Source: Serpula lacrymans var. lacrymans S7.9
Taxonomy: Eukaryota; Basidiomycota; Agaricomycetes; Boletales; Serpulaceae
NCBI RefSeq assembly: GCF_000218685.1
Contig: NW_006763294.1
Location: 2,689,174 to 2,753,173, forward strand
Length of the DNA stretch: 64,000 nucleotides
Reading direction: 5' to 3'
In this document: positions 10,196 through 19,323 of the stretch, piece by piece
Numbering within the stretch: position 1 is the stretch's first letter
How the letters are laid out: every line of letters starts with the position of its first letter
Program-made: the position numbers and the translations under genes
Notes under the pieces: generated by a model
Databases searched by the model: none
Told to the model about the DNA's origin: nothing
Seen by the model: only the letters and a program-made list of their open reading frames with translations

Positions 10196-10714
10196 TTGAG
10201 AGTGAGCCCTGTGATTGGATATACAGGAAAGGGGACAACACTGCAGATATTTTTATAAAAGTTCTTCCTTGTTTATCTTTTTTATGTCACATTTCTGGAA
10301 TCTCTTTATGTTTGAGGAATAAGAAAGAAACAAGCCTCGTACAGCGTAGTACAAAGGCAAATAGTGGTACAGGTGCCAAACTGGGAAAGTCCAGTAGTTG
10401 AGGTGGCCTATGCACCTAATATACCACATCAAAAAACTTTTGGTTCCGTCTTCACTTAACAACATAGTTGTTGTCAGGCAGACACCTCAGACCTTCTCTT
10501 GAAGTCTGAGGTGAGATACTTTTATGTTAGAACTTACGAGTACTTAGCTTATGCCCCTTTCAGTTTATTACTTGCTAGATAATCAACACTTTATTGTCTC
10601 ATTGAGGGAAGGTGTTGAGTTGAGTTCCAACTTGACATTTGCAGCCCTACTATTCACACCCTGGCATTGGCATTCATCATTGGTATTCTACTTAGTATAT
10701 GTATAGTCTAGATG
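10196..10714 (+). mobile_element. Remnant of a Copia 3' end (RNase H tail plus LTR)
   Basis: Plus-strand codons at about 10,220-10,315 read YRKGDNTADIFIKVLP then LSFLCHISG, matching the C-terminal end of Copia RNase H (DNTADIFTKALP). After it, sequence resembling the LTR at 16,589-16,932 follows (GTGGCCTATGCACC.., TATACCACATCAAAA), including a perfect 10-bp stem CACCTCAGAC (10,483-10,492) / GTCTGAGGTG (10,504-10,513). The rest up to the next LTR at 10,720 has no gene. Confidence 0.6.
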
Positions 10715-10719
10715 CTCTT

Positions 10720-11346
10720 TGTCAGGCAACAAATACGAAGCTATATAACAAAGCTCAATGCCTGGTCAAGTCCTTGCTGGAAGGCGGTGAATCAGGGTAT
10801 GAGGATGAAGAGTATCGGTATAAGTGCAAATCCAAATTAATATTGAACTAGAGAACAATACATCGAGTATGTACTTCTTTATATAGTGAACAGCGATGGT
10901 CAGACCGAGAAAGGGAAGAACTGAGAAAGTGGTCTGACCAGCTAGCTAACCAATAAGAAAAAAGGAGAAGGTGGTCCGATCTATCGTATTTACTAATCAT
11001 ATGAGAAAATGTATTGGTAAGGGATGTACGATTGGCTGTATCAGTAAGCCCATGAGAAGGTGCTGACTCACAACCTTCTTCGCTTATCAATATTCCTCCA
11101 AAGTATTCCCAGACATAGCACTGGTTCGTGGCTATGTCATCTGGATATCTTCTCGAGGGTCGACAACAAGTCTACCTCGTCGTAGGTACGATAGGACGTG
11201 AGTGTGAATAGAGAATAAAAAGAAAAAGGATAAAAGTAGTAAGACACCTGCTGTAATCTCTAGTCCAAGGGCAAGAGGAGTGACGGGGATCGAGTCTGCT
11301 AACCACGACATGATGGGAATGTGATAAGAAAAATCGATTCCTCACA
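10720..11346 (-). mobile_element. Solo LTR of family A, copy 2 (627 bp)
   Basis: Inverted relative to 1,125-1,753. It has TG..CA ends on the minus strand and is flanked by CTCTT on both sides (10,715-10,719 and 11,347-11,351), a 5-bp target duplication. No internal region is present, so it is a solo LTR formed by LTR-LTR recombination. Confidence 0.85.
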
Positions 11347-11351
11347 CTCTT

Positions 11352-11610
11352 GTAGTTAAAACCTTAGTGTTTCTGTTTCCGCTGAGGTAGGTCTTCCCTT
11401 CACTGTACTTGTTACACCTGCAATTAAAAGTGTTTCTGTTCCCGCTGAGATCTTACTTGTGAATCTCTACACTATCCTTTTCACTCCCATCTGGAAGCAA
11501 CATGTCCATGTCTGCAGCAGCTGGTTCATTGTCTGAGGTGCCAAATTCACAGCACCCCTCCCTGGGTCCATTTCAATGCTATATAAATCCAATTTGTATC
11601 CTCTGCATCC
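11352..11610. other. Gene-free spacer
   Basis: No convincing frame. It contains two similar copies of a short segment (AGTGTTTCTGTTTCCGCTGAG near 11,370 and 11,430), probably transposon debris. Confidence 0.4.
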
Positions 11611-11615
11611 CCACA

Positions 11616-12032
11616 TGTAATAACCAAGAGTTAGTTACTCTGGCGCACACAAGAACACACTATAAGGGTAGTGAATGGGGAGTGGTTACCCCTTAGGCTG
11701 CAGAGAGTTTGTTGGTTAACAACAGGAGGACTCGCTGAGGAGTCTCCTTGATCTATTGGGGTATTTATACTAATACAGAGTGTTTGTACCTATGTGCTGT
11801 ACAGTTGATAAAAGCAGTGGCTGATGATGTCAGAAGGCGCAGCCCGTGTGACCAGCTCCACTGTGTGAGAGAGTTTGTGTCTAAAAGAAGAATAAAGGCA
11901 GCGCTGCATGAGAAGGTGGAGTTAGAACGAAAAAGGAAAGTGCCGCATGGCACAGAGTGTGAACTATAGTAAAAAGGTTAAAGCGGAGAATGAAAATTAA
12001 AGGAAAGGTCCGAAAATTGTGTTATCGTAACA
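11616..12032 (+). mobile_element. Solo LTR of family C, copy 1 (417 bp)
   Basis: Begins TGTAATAACCAAGAG and ends CGTAACA, with CCACA on both sides (11,611-11,615 and 12,033-12,037) as the target duplication. It aligns along its length to 14,000-14,413. A TATTTATACTAATACAG promoter-like segment sits near 11,763. Confidence 0.9.
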
Positions 12033-12242
12033 CCACATGAGTTATCCCCCTCTGTTCCCACCTGGTACTCATAGTGTTTTGTTTTCTCCCTTTTCATCAT
12101 CAAGCTTGACTCTTGAATATATCTCAAAATTCCTAATACTTTTATACATAGCAATAATAGAATGTTTAGCAGCCAATATATATATATTCCTGGCTTGTAT
12201 TCTTTCCACTGGTGCCCTAAAACTCAAAATGACGCACGTATG

Positions 12243-12522
12243 TGTTGGAATAAATATGTTGAGTCTCGAGACAAGCTGGTACAAAGCACCTAGAAATGAA
12301 GGCGAGTAAGTTAGAGTGGCCTGTGCACCACTATATACCATCAAAAATTATGATTCTGTTATTTTACTTACCTATAAAGAGGGCCTGGTTGCCACGTATC
12401 ACCTCAGACTCTGTAATGAGATCTGAGGTGAGACCCTCTACGTTTTCTCCCATTCTTGAATGGCTAGCTGATTATTAGTATAGTTTCCTATCTTATCTAT
12501 AGATCAATCCAAAACAACTTGA
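12243..12522 (+). repeat. 5' LTR of the Copia element
   Basis: 280 bp starting TGTTGGAATAAA. It contains CACCTCAGA (12,400-12,408) and its perfect inverse TCTGAGGTG (12,422-12,430), able to form a hairpin. The end is set by the position where both LTR copies cease to match (..CAACTTGA). Confidence 0.85.
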
Positions 12523-12534
12523 GGTTATGAGCCC
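12523..12534 (+). promoter_or_regulatory. Copia primer-binding site, initiator-tRNA anticodon type
   Basis: GGTTATGAGCCC directly follows the LTR. Its complement GGGCTCATAACC is what one expects for the anticodon arm of initiator tRNA-Met (CAT anticodon in the middle). Drosophila copia is known to be primed by a half-molecule of tRNAi-Met cut in the anticodon loop. The same 12-mer is found inverted at 935-946. The gag ATG (12,527-12,529) lies inside the site. Confidence 0.7.
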
Positions 12535-12862
12535 TGCTGACAACATCGACAACAAGGAGTCACTAGGAGTGCCAAAACCCGAGCCTGATGGCTCAAACTG
12601 GTCTATGTATAAGACGAGATTAGAGTGGACTTTGGCTGACAAAGAGTGCATTGAGCACTTACTGGAAACTGCACCCAAACTGTCGCCGCCCCCGCCGTTG
12701 CCTGGTGGAATGGCACAAACGATATCCCAAGCCCAGCATGAAGCACTGGCTACTTGGACAAAGAAGGAGTTTTGTTGTCATGCACCAAAGTTTATTGGTA
12801 GCATGGACAGGTGTCAAGAATGAAGCGAATATTCAAAAAGACTTGCCTTTGTGCCACATGGA
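12527..12862 (+). pseudogene. Copia gag, N-terminal part
   Basis: From the ATG the frame gives MSPADNIDNKESLGV, then PKPEPDGSNWSMYKTRLEW, the typical Copia gag start (L/P-x-G-x-N-x-x-x-W/Y). It stops at 12,820-12,823; an overlapping frame (12,651-12,866) continues a little with VAWTGVKNEANIQKDLP, so there is at least one frameshift before the insertion point. Confidence 0.65.
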
Positions 12863-13854
12863 ATAGTAATTAATATTGCCTTTTTCGAATTTGTGGCTGA
12901 TCAGCACCACCTCTATTAGGCAATCCAGTTGCGTTCACCTTTGCTTTTCCATTCGGTACTTTCTGCATTTCGGCATTTCGGCAAATTTTGGCATTGCCAC
13001 TGGCTACACATTGCGCCCTTGCTTTTGTCGCCCTCCCTTACCTTTTTTTCTTTACTCAATCCCACCATGGGACCCTTACTCTCTTTTTTATTCTCACCCA
13101 ACGGTCACTTCTGGATCCCTATTCTGGTTCACCTCCTTGTCACCTCCACCCTCCTCCTCCTCATCTTCTTTGCTCCCCCACCATACCTGATGTCACCACT
13201 TTCTATCTCTTTCCATTGCCAATCTGTCAACCACCACGTGCCACTGCTGATATCAGCAAAGCCCCGGCGGCCGGTCCAAGTTGGGCAAAAGGTCTATCTC
13301 CATGATGTCGATCTTCCATCATATACCATCAATACATTGGTCGCTCGTCTTGCCTGGTTGGAGCATGGGTGGGTAGTTTTTGAGCTGGAGAAGGTTTATC
13401 CCCTTGCGTCGCCCATGTATATTGCCGTCCCATTCACTTGGGTACACTTATCTTTTGTCCATTGTCTTCGCTACAGCTACAGCTACCACACGCTGCCTGG
13501 GACTCACTTGTTCCAAATTGGAACTACTCCCCTCCCTCCCTCATTTGACCAGGTGGTCCAATATAACCAGTCCATTGGTAAGGCCATGGAACTGTCGGAT
13601 TTGGACTAGGTGGTGGACCGGTGGCTCCAGTTTCTTTTTTTTCAGCAGAACATTCATTTACAGTGTAATTATTTTTGATTTTTGAATCATTTTTATGGAC
13701 ATATATTTTTTTAGAATGCCTGACTGACAATAAATGAACTGTGTTGATACTGATATTTTTTTGCCTTGCCCTTTTTTTACTGCATCTTCCCATGACATCA
13801 TGATTTTCTTGCTCTCTTTCTGCTATTGGACTTTACTTTATGGCTGTACAAACC

Positions 13855-15003
13855 TGTAACATTACTTACACAGCATTCATTGTTTTATCTCTTTCTTTTT
13901 CTTATTTTGATGACCTTATCCTGTACTACCTACACAGGATTTGTCAGCATACATTCCTTCCTTCATGTTCTTTCTCATTCTTTTTGCACAGCTATACTGT
14001 GTAACAACCAAGAGTTAGTTACTCTGGCGCACAACTAGAACAAACTATAAAGGTAGTGATGAGGGAGTAGTTACCCCTTAGGTAGGACCAAGTTAGTTGT
14101 GGGTAAACAACAGGAGGACTCGCTGAGGAGTCCCCTGGATCTATTGAGGTATATATACTACTACAGGTTGTTTGTACATGTTGTACTATACAGTTGATAA
14201 AGCAGTGGCTGATGATGTCAGAGGGCGCAGCCCGTGTAACCAGCTCCACTGCATGAGAGACTTGTAGTTAAAATAAGAATAAAGGCAGTGTAGCGCAAGA
14301 AGGTGCAGTTTGAACAAAATGGAAAGTGCCGCATGGCATAATATGTGAAAACTACAGTATAAAGTTAAAAAGGAGAATGAGAATTAAAGGTCCAAAAATT
14401 GTGTATCATAACATACTGTGCATAGCCTCCCTTCCTTTTACTATATAAACTCCTGTATTCTACCTTGTAAAAAAACAACAAGAACTCCAATCCAGACTTC
14501 TTCTCTAAATCTCAAGTCCACTTCTTACTGCTGCTTGTGATCCAGTGTGGTCACAATACTTCCCACTGCTACCACTGTTATCTGCTGTCATCGTCACTTG
14601 TCACTTGTCACTTTTGAAAGTCATTGTCATCTCTTTCGATTAGAGTCCTTCTGAGCACTACAGTTTGTGCGTCAGGAGCCTGCTATCACTGGGAACCTCA
14701 TCACCTCGTCATCTTGTCGTTCTCAAACCTACCTTGTGCTACAATTAGCAAGGTAGTGCTTGTCCATACTCGTCACTAAGCCCCTATCTTCTATAATTCA
14801 ACTATCCCTCCTCCTCAAAACCCACACCCATACATTTCTGGGTTTTACTTTGAAGGATCGTCATACGTACCACCCCACAAACAACCAAACCACTCCACTG
14901 TTCTAGGAGGCAAAGCCCATACACAAGTTCCGTGGAATCTGGGAGGAGTGTGCGTTAGTTTGTTTTGTGTGTGGTTTTCTAACTACAATTCTCATCATCG
15001 ACA
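13855..15003 (+). repeat. LTR of family B, copy 2, itself interrupted
   Basis: Starts TGTAACATTACTTACAC and ends CATCATCGACA, matching positions 1-716. It is about 735 bp once the 414-bp solo LTR at 14,000-14,413 and one copy of TACTG are removed. Confidence 0.75.
14000..14413 (+). mobile_element. Solo LTR of family C, copy 2 (414 bp)
   Basis: Starts TGTAACAACCAAGAG and ends ATCATAACA. It is flanked by TACTG on both sides (13,995-13,999 and 14,414-14,418). The uninterrupted family B copy at 1-716 shows the empty site GCTATACTGTGCATAG, proving a clean insertion. Confidence 0.92.
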
Positions 15004-15007
15004 TCGT

Positions 15008-16582
15008 GCGAGAAACATCCTAGGCCAAATGATCCCAGACTCAACGCTATGAAAGATACTCCATAAGACGACTGTTGCTGATATGTGGCAATCCATTGTC
15101 CAGGAAAACAAAAACAAGACCAAATTGGTCCAATCTGAATTAAGGGATCGGTTAGCGGCCCTACGTTACTCTGAAAAGTCAGACATGTGTACTCACTTTG
15201 ATAGGATCCGTGATATGTGGGAGCAGCTTAGTGCTGCAGGCGTCCAATTATCCGACAAAGAGAAGTTGTCAAACATCATCCAATCCCTACCCCCAATGTA
15301 CTCGAGCTTCGTCTCCCAATTATCTGCCTCTGCCCATTTGAACGGGAGATCTATTGACCCTGAAACCCTCATAATATACCAACTACAGGAATATAACCAA
15401 CTCACCATTGCGACAAAATGTCCCAACCCGAAAGGCAAAAACACCGCCATGTCTGCAATTATGTCGTCCAAAAGGGGTAATCAAGGCAGTAGAAGTCAAG
15501 TTGAGGCCGAGGAGTGAGATATGACTCCAAGGATAGATCATCCGAAAAGAATGAAATCAAGTGCTATAACTGTGGGGGGAAAGGACATCTCAGCCAAGAC
15601 TGCCCAAGCAAAAGACGTGATCGTCAAAATGAAGGCAAAAAAAACCTACCAGAAAGGAAAGCTGAAGATCCTGAGAGTGATCAAAAGGGGAAGAAACCCG
15701 AGCAAGCCAACCTGGCAATAGTTGAGCACGAAGAAGAAGGGAACTGGTCTGCAGTCATGCCAGACTCCCTTGAATCGACAAACCTTGCTAGTAAAGAAGG
15801 ACCTGAAAACAACGTTAAAACTATTGAGTTATATGACTCCAGCATGACAACCCATTTTACCCCATATCGCCACCTCCTACAAATCTATTATTCCATCAAC
15901 TCTCAGCCTATCAATGCAGCAAATCAACTCTCCTTCTCAGCTGTGGGCATGGGCAATCTTACGATCAAGGTTCTGAACAATCCCCATTTGCCGACAAGCA
16001 TCACACTTCTTGATGTGCTCTACACTCCTGCAATAGTGTACACCCTTGTCTCTATTGGAAAGATTGATGGTGCTATCGAGGTTCATCGAGAATCCTGGGA
16101 GGGCACATTTGGAGGCGGCAAAAAGAGTGGTGATGCTGATGGCAGCATGCACAAAAATTGCCACGCTATCTTGGGATATGCCATCATGCTGGATGGCAGA
16201 ACGATCTCCTGGTTCTCAAAACAGCAAGAGTTGGTCGCACGGTCAACGACGGAAGCCGAGTATGTGGCTGCAACCCACACCACAAAAGAACTCCTCTGGA
16301 TTAGGATGTTCATGGAGGAAGTATACGGGAATGACGCACCAATGCCAACTCTATTCTGTGATAACCAATCGGCAATAGCCCTGGCAAAAGACAATCAATA
16401 CCATGCCAGAACCAAACATATTGACATACACTTACATTTCATATATCATGCAATTGAACAGGGCAAGATTGAAATGACCTACTGCCCAACAGAGGATATG
16501 ATTGCCAATACACTCACCAAGGCCCTGCCATCCGCTAAGGCAAAACATTGTGCTGCTGAGCTCAGGCTTCGTGTAGCTTGAG
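15008..16582 (+). pseudogene. Copia gag-pol remnant lacking integrase and RT
   Basis: Two overlapping frames. The first (15,083-15,517) is the gag body: VQSELRDRLAALRYSE, DIRDMWEQL-like text, LSNIIQSLPPMYSSFVSQL. The second (from 15,514) begins with the zinc knuckle CYNCGGKGHLSQDC and a protease-like stretch (ELYDSSMTTHFTPYR, LLDVLYTPAIVYTLVSIGK), then jumps at about 16,080 into the RNase H tail (GYAIMLDGRTISWFSK, STTEAEYVAATHTTKE, LFCDNQSAIALAKD). Roughly 2-3 kb carrying integrase and reverse transcriptase is absent. Upstream of 15,083 there is an in-frame TGA, and the two frames are offset by one base. Confidence 0.85.
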
Positions 16583-16588
16583 GGGGAG

Positions 16589-16932
16589 TGTTGGAATAAA
16601 CATGTTGAGTCTCGAGACAAGCCAGTACAAAACACCTAGAAAGGAAGGCGAGTAAGTTAGGGTGGCCTGTGCACCACTATATACCATCAAAAATTTTGAT
16701 TCTGTTATTTTACTTACCTATAAAGAGGGCCTGGTTGCCATGCATCACCTCAGACTCTGTAACGAGATCTGAGGTGAGACCCTCTACGTTTTCTCACATT
16801 CTTGAATAGCTAGCTGATTATTAATATAGTTTCCTATCTTATCTATAGGTACTTATCTAAATGTACACTGAGACTCTGTAATGAGATCTGAGTTTCCTAT
16901 CTTATCTATAGATCAATCCAAAACAACTTGAA
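16589..16932 (+). repeat. 3' LTR of the Copia element with internal duplication
   Basis: 344 bp against 280 bp for the 5' LTR. The extra 64 bp come from a tandem repeat near the end: TTTCCTATCTTATCTATAG occurs twice (about 16,829 and 16,891), separated by a second copy of GAGACTCTGTAATGAGATCTGAG-like sequence. The hairpin stem is at 16,746-16,754 and 16,768-16,776. Confidence 0.85.
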
Positions 16933-17496
16933 TATGTACATGAGCAGCCTCAGGACTTCTTCATTCTGGCCAAGTCCTTGCCGACAATCTCCACCTGGTT
17001 TCACTTGTGAGTGCTGTTATGACCTAGTGTGACCAAAAGTTGCAGAACCATTCCAAAAGGTGTGTTGTCATTTCAGTTTTGTTCCGCTGCAATAACACCT
17101 GATTTTCATGCTCACTCTTCTACATAGGGCGCTAGTAAACCAAAAGTACTATCTACTGGTCAAGGACGCCCTCAAGATCAACAGTTGAGTTATTCAACTT
17201 CTCTTCAGACCAATTGCACCTATTATCCAACAATAGTATATAGCCGCACCGATGGTGTAACTCTCACTCGAGAATTCTCCCATCGCAAATAACACTAATC
17301 ATCTGTGTGGCATCCTACGTGATTGTTACACCGACGGGTTAGCCGAGCCCTGGTCTTTGCAAGAACCCTTGGGCCAGGCAACCATACGAGCTCCCTGTTG
17401 TCCACTGGAGCATAGTATAGTAACATTTGCATGCAAAAATACAATAATTAGCACGAAAATACTATCAATATATTACTCGTTGAAACCATTGGTCGT
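16933..17496. other. Spacer between Copia element and first host gene
   Basis: No gene called. Two short stretches look coding-like (HEQPQDFFILAKSLPT near 16,940 and LVNQKYYLLVKDALKI near 17,135) and are separated by a GT..AG interval, so a broken exon pair from an unknown gene or transposon is possible. The end of the interval is the 3' side of the SANT-domain gene. Confidence 0.35.
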
Positions 17497-19091
17497 TCAA
17501 GTCTTCCCTTCGTGTGTGACATCGACACCAATGCCGAAGCGCTTCAGCTTCTCAAAATATTTTTGCACACGACTTGCCACCTGCCTAGGTGTCCTTCGAC
17601 CTTTCATAGCTATTGATATCTTTTGCCAACTAGCGACAAAGAACGAAACTTTCCGTCAGCGCCATCATACCCTAACCATTGATAAACACGCACCGATTCT
17701 TTTCTCCGTCCGGAATCTCCTCTAGTAATCGTTCTAAAAGATGTTGTTCAGATACGGACCATGCCAACTTGTAAGTCTCGGGTTTGGGCTTTCCGGTCTC
17801 CTTTTCGTACGTATCACCTTTTTCTGCTGCATCGCGTGATCTCTTGCCCAGCGATTGCTTAGGAGGTGGAACTGAAATCTCTGGCTCTAGTTCTGATTTC
17901 GTCATAGACTTTTTCCTCGAACCTCTAGTATTATGGGAAGATGCTGTGCTCAGAGCTACATCGGTAGGGAACGCCGTGATAAGATCTTGGGTCTGGACTC
18001 TGAGGGGTATTTTGCTATCTTGTGGAGGATTTATGGGGGGCGCAGGTGGCGCGACCGACTCCTCTACATCCATCGGCTTATCGATGGCCTCAGCGATGGC
18101 GCTTAGGGGTTCGACTTCTGCTCCAATTCTAAATTCATCCTCTTTTTCTTCAGCCCAAATATCAACTTCCCCGCTCTCATCGCCTACGTCTCTCCTCACA
18201 AACACCCCATCCTCGGTCGGCCCAGTGCTGATAGTCAGTCCACAGCCAAACTTCCTCTTCTTCAGTTCTCGAATTTTTGCGCGTTCACGTTCTCGCCTAC
18301 GTGCCGTTGTCACTGATTCTTGTACTTTGGGTTCTCGTTCATGCTCTTCCTCGCCATCAGATGGAAGCGAAAGAGAGACTAGCGAAGGGGAGATGTGTTC
18401 TACGGATGAAGTGTTAGCATTGGCAGCGGGAGGGAATAGTATGGGATCGACGATTGCTTTTCGAGCTTCCTTGACAAGCTTTTGTAGGCTGGAAAGGGGA
18501 GAGCGCTGGGTCGTATGAGGTGTATTGCGTTGCAGGTGTGTCTGACGAGTAGTGAATGTCAATGCCTTAAGCGAGGCTGAGTCTACCCGTTAATGTCCAC
18601 CATTGTATGATAAGCACTCGAGATAGATAACATATAAGTTCTGACATACCACGCGCAGCAAATAGCTCCCAGTCAATCTTCTCTGGTAAAGCACGCCCGC
18701 AATCGGTCTGCTCCGATAGTTTACAGTCACTTTCGCTTAACTAAAGTGTAGATATTGAGTAAGCCAAGGAAATGTGCTCCAAGAAAGCACCAAATATAGT
18801 GGGAAAACCGTCGAGTGGGTGGCAGGAGGAAACAACGTGCGATGCACACACCTCAGATATGATATTGCCCATAAAACTCTTCGGACGGCCCAATGCATCG
18901 TTCCTTAGCTTCCTCAGTCTCCCAATATCGACCTGGGTGCGAGCAAGGAGCGCCTTTTGTGATTCAATGTACGCTGACAGCGCCTCGAGACTAAAAACGA
19001 TATGAGATCACCGCATATATGACAACGGAAACAAGATGAAAGTAGGTGAAAGGAAGACTAGAACGTACGTTTCGGCGCGCCTGTTCTCCAT
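17497..19091 (-). CDS. SANT/Myb-domain protein, ZZZ3-like
   Basis: Five exons on the minus strand: 19,091-19,069, 18,990-18,852, 18,740-18,650, 18,576-17,694 and 17,629-17,497, giving 422 aa; phases agree at every junction. The N-terminal 50 residues form a coiled coil (LEALSAYIESQKALLAR). The middle is charged and of low complexity with an ERERAKIRELKKRK basic stretch. The last 60 residues are a SANT/Myb-like domain (LAWSVSEQHLLERLLEEIP, then RRTPRQVASRVQKYFEKL), closest in my memory to ZZZ3 of the metazoan ATAC acetyltransferase complex, so a chromatin role in the nucleus is inferred. The domain is split by an intron after EKNR. It is head-to-head with the next gene, 232 bp apart. Confidence 0.75.
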
Positions 19092-19323
19092 TGATATCTG
19101 AGCGTACAAACCATGAACGATGAACAAGCGACAGCCAAAGAAAAATCAGCAGGAGCCTTTATTAGGCGGAGCACTGAAGAAATCCATGCCACTCCATTTT
19201 GGAAATGTCTAAATCTGGCTTAGCTTCCCACGTGCTATATCTAGGTCTACTTCGCCGTTGTCGTCGTGAACGACGAACTCGTTCGTCTCGTCGCCGTTGC
19301 TGACGACGAGCTCGACCTTCAAG

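Larger units (their letters stand above)
12863..15007. mobile_element. Foreign sequence inserted in Copia gag
   Basis: Gag coding is lost at about 12,860 and resumes at about 15,010 (LGQMIPDSTL). The right half is a family B LTR (13,855-15,003). The left half holds a 226-codon open frame (12,929-13,609) including RRPVQVGQKVYLHDVD and LARLAWLEHGWVVFELE-like text that I cannot assign; it may be the inside of the same decayed element, with 13,855-15,003 as its 3' LTR. No target duplication was found at the outer edges. Confidence 0.5.
12243..16932 (+). mobile_element. Copia element, internally deleted and interrupted
   Basis: Bounded by related LTRs at 12,243-12,522 and 16,589-16,932, with a purine tract AGGGGGAG (16,581-16,588) next to the 3' LTR. 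Flanks read GTATG on the left and ATATG on the right, a possible 5-bp target duplication with one mismatch. Inside are gag pieces, a zinc knuckle, a short protease-like segment and the RNase H tail; integrase and reverse transcriptase are missing. About 2.1 kb of foreign sequence splits gag. It cannot move by itself but keeps LTRs and primer sites. Confidence 0.85.
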
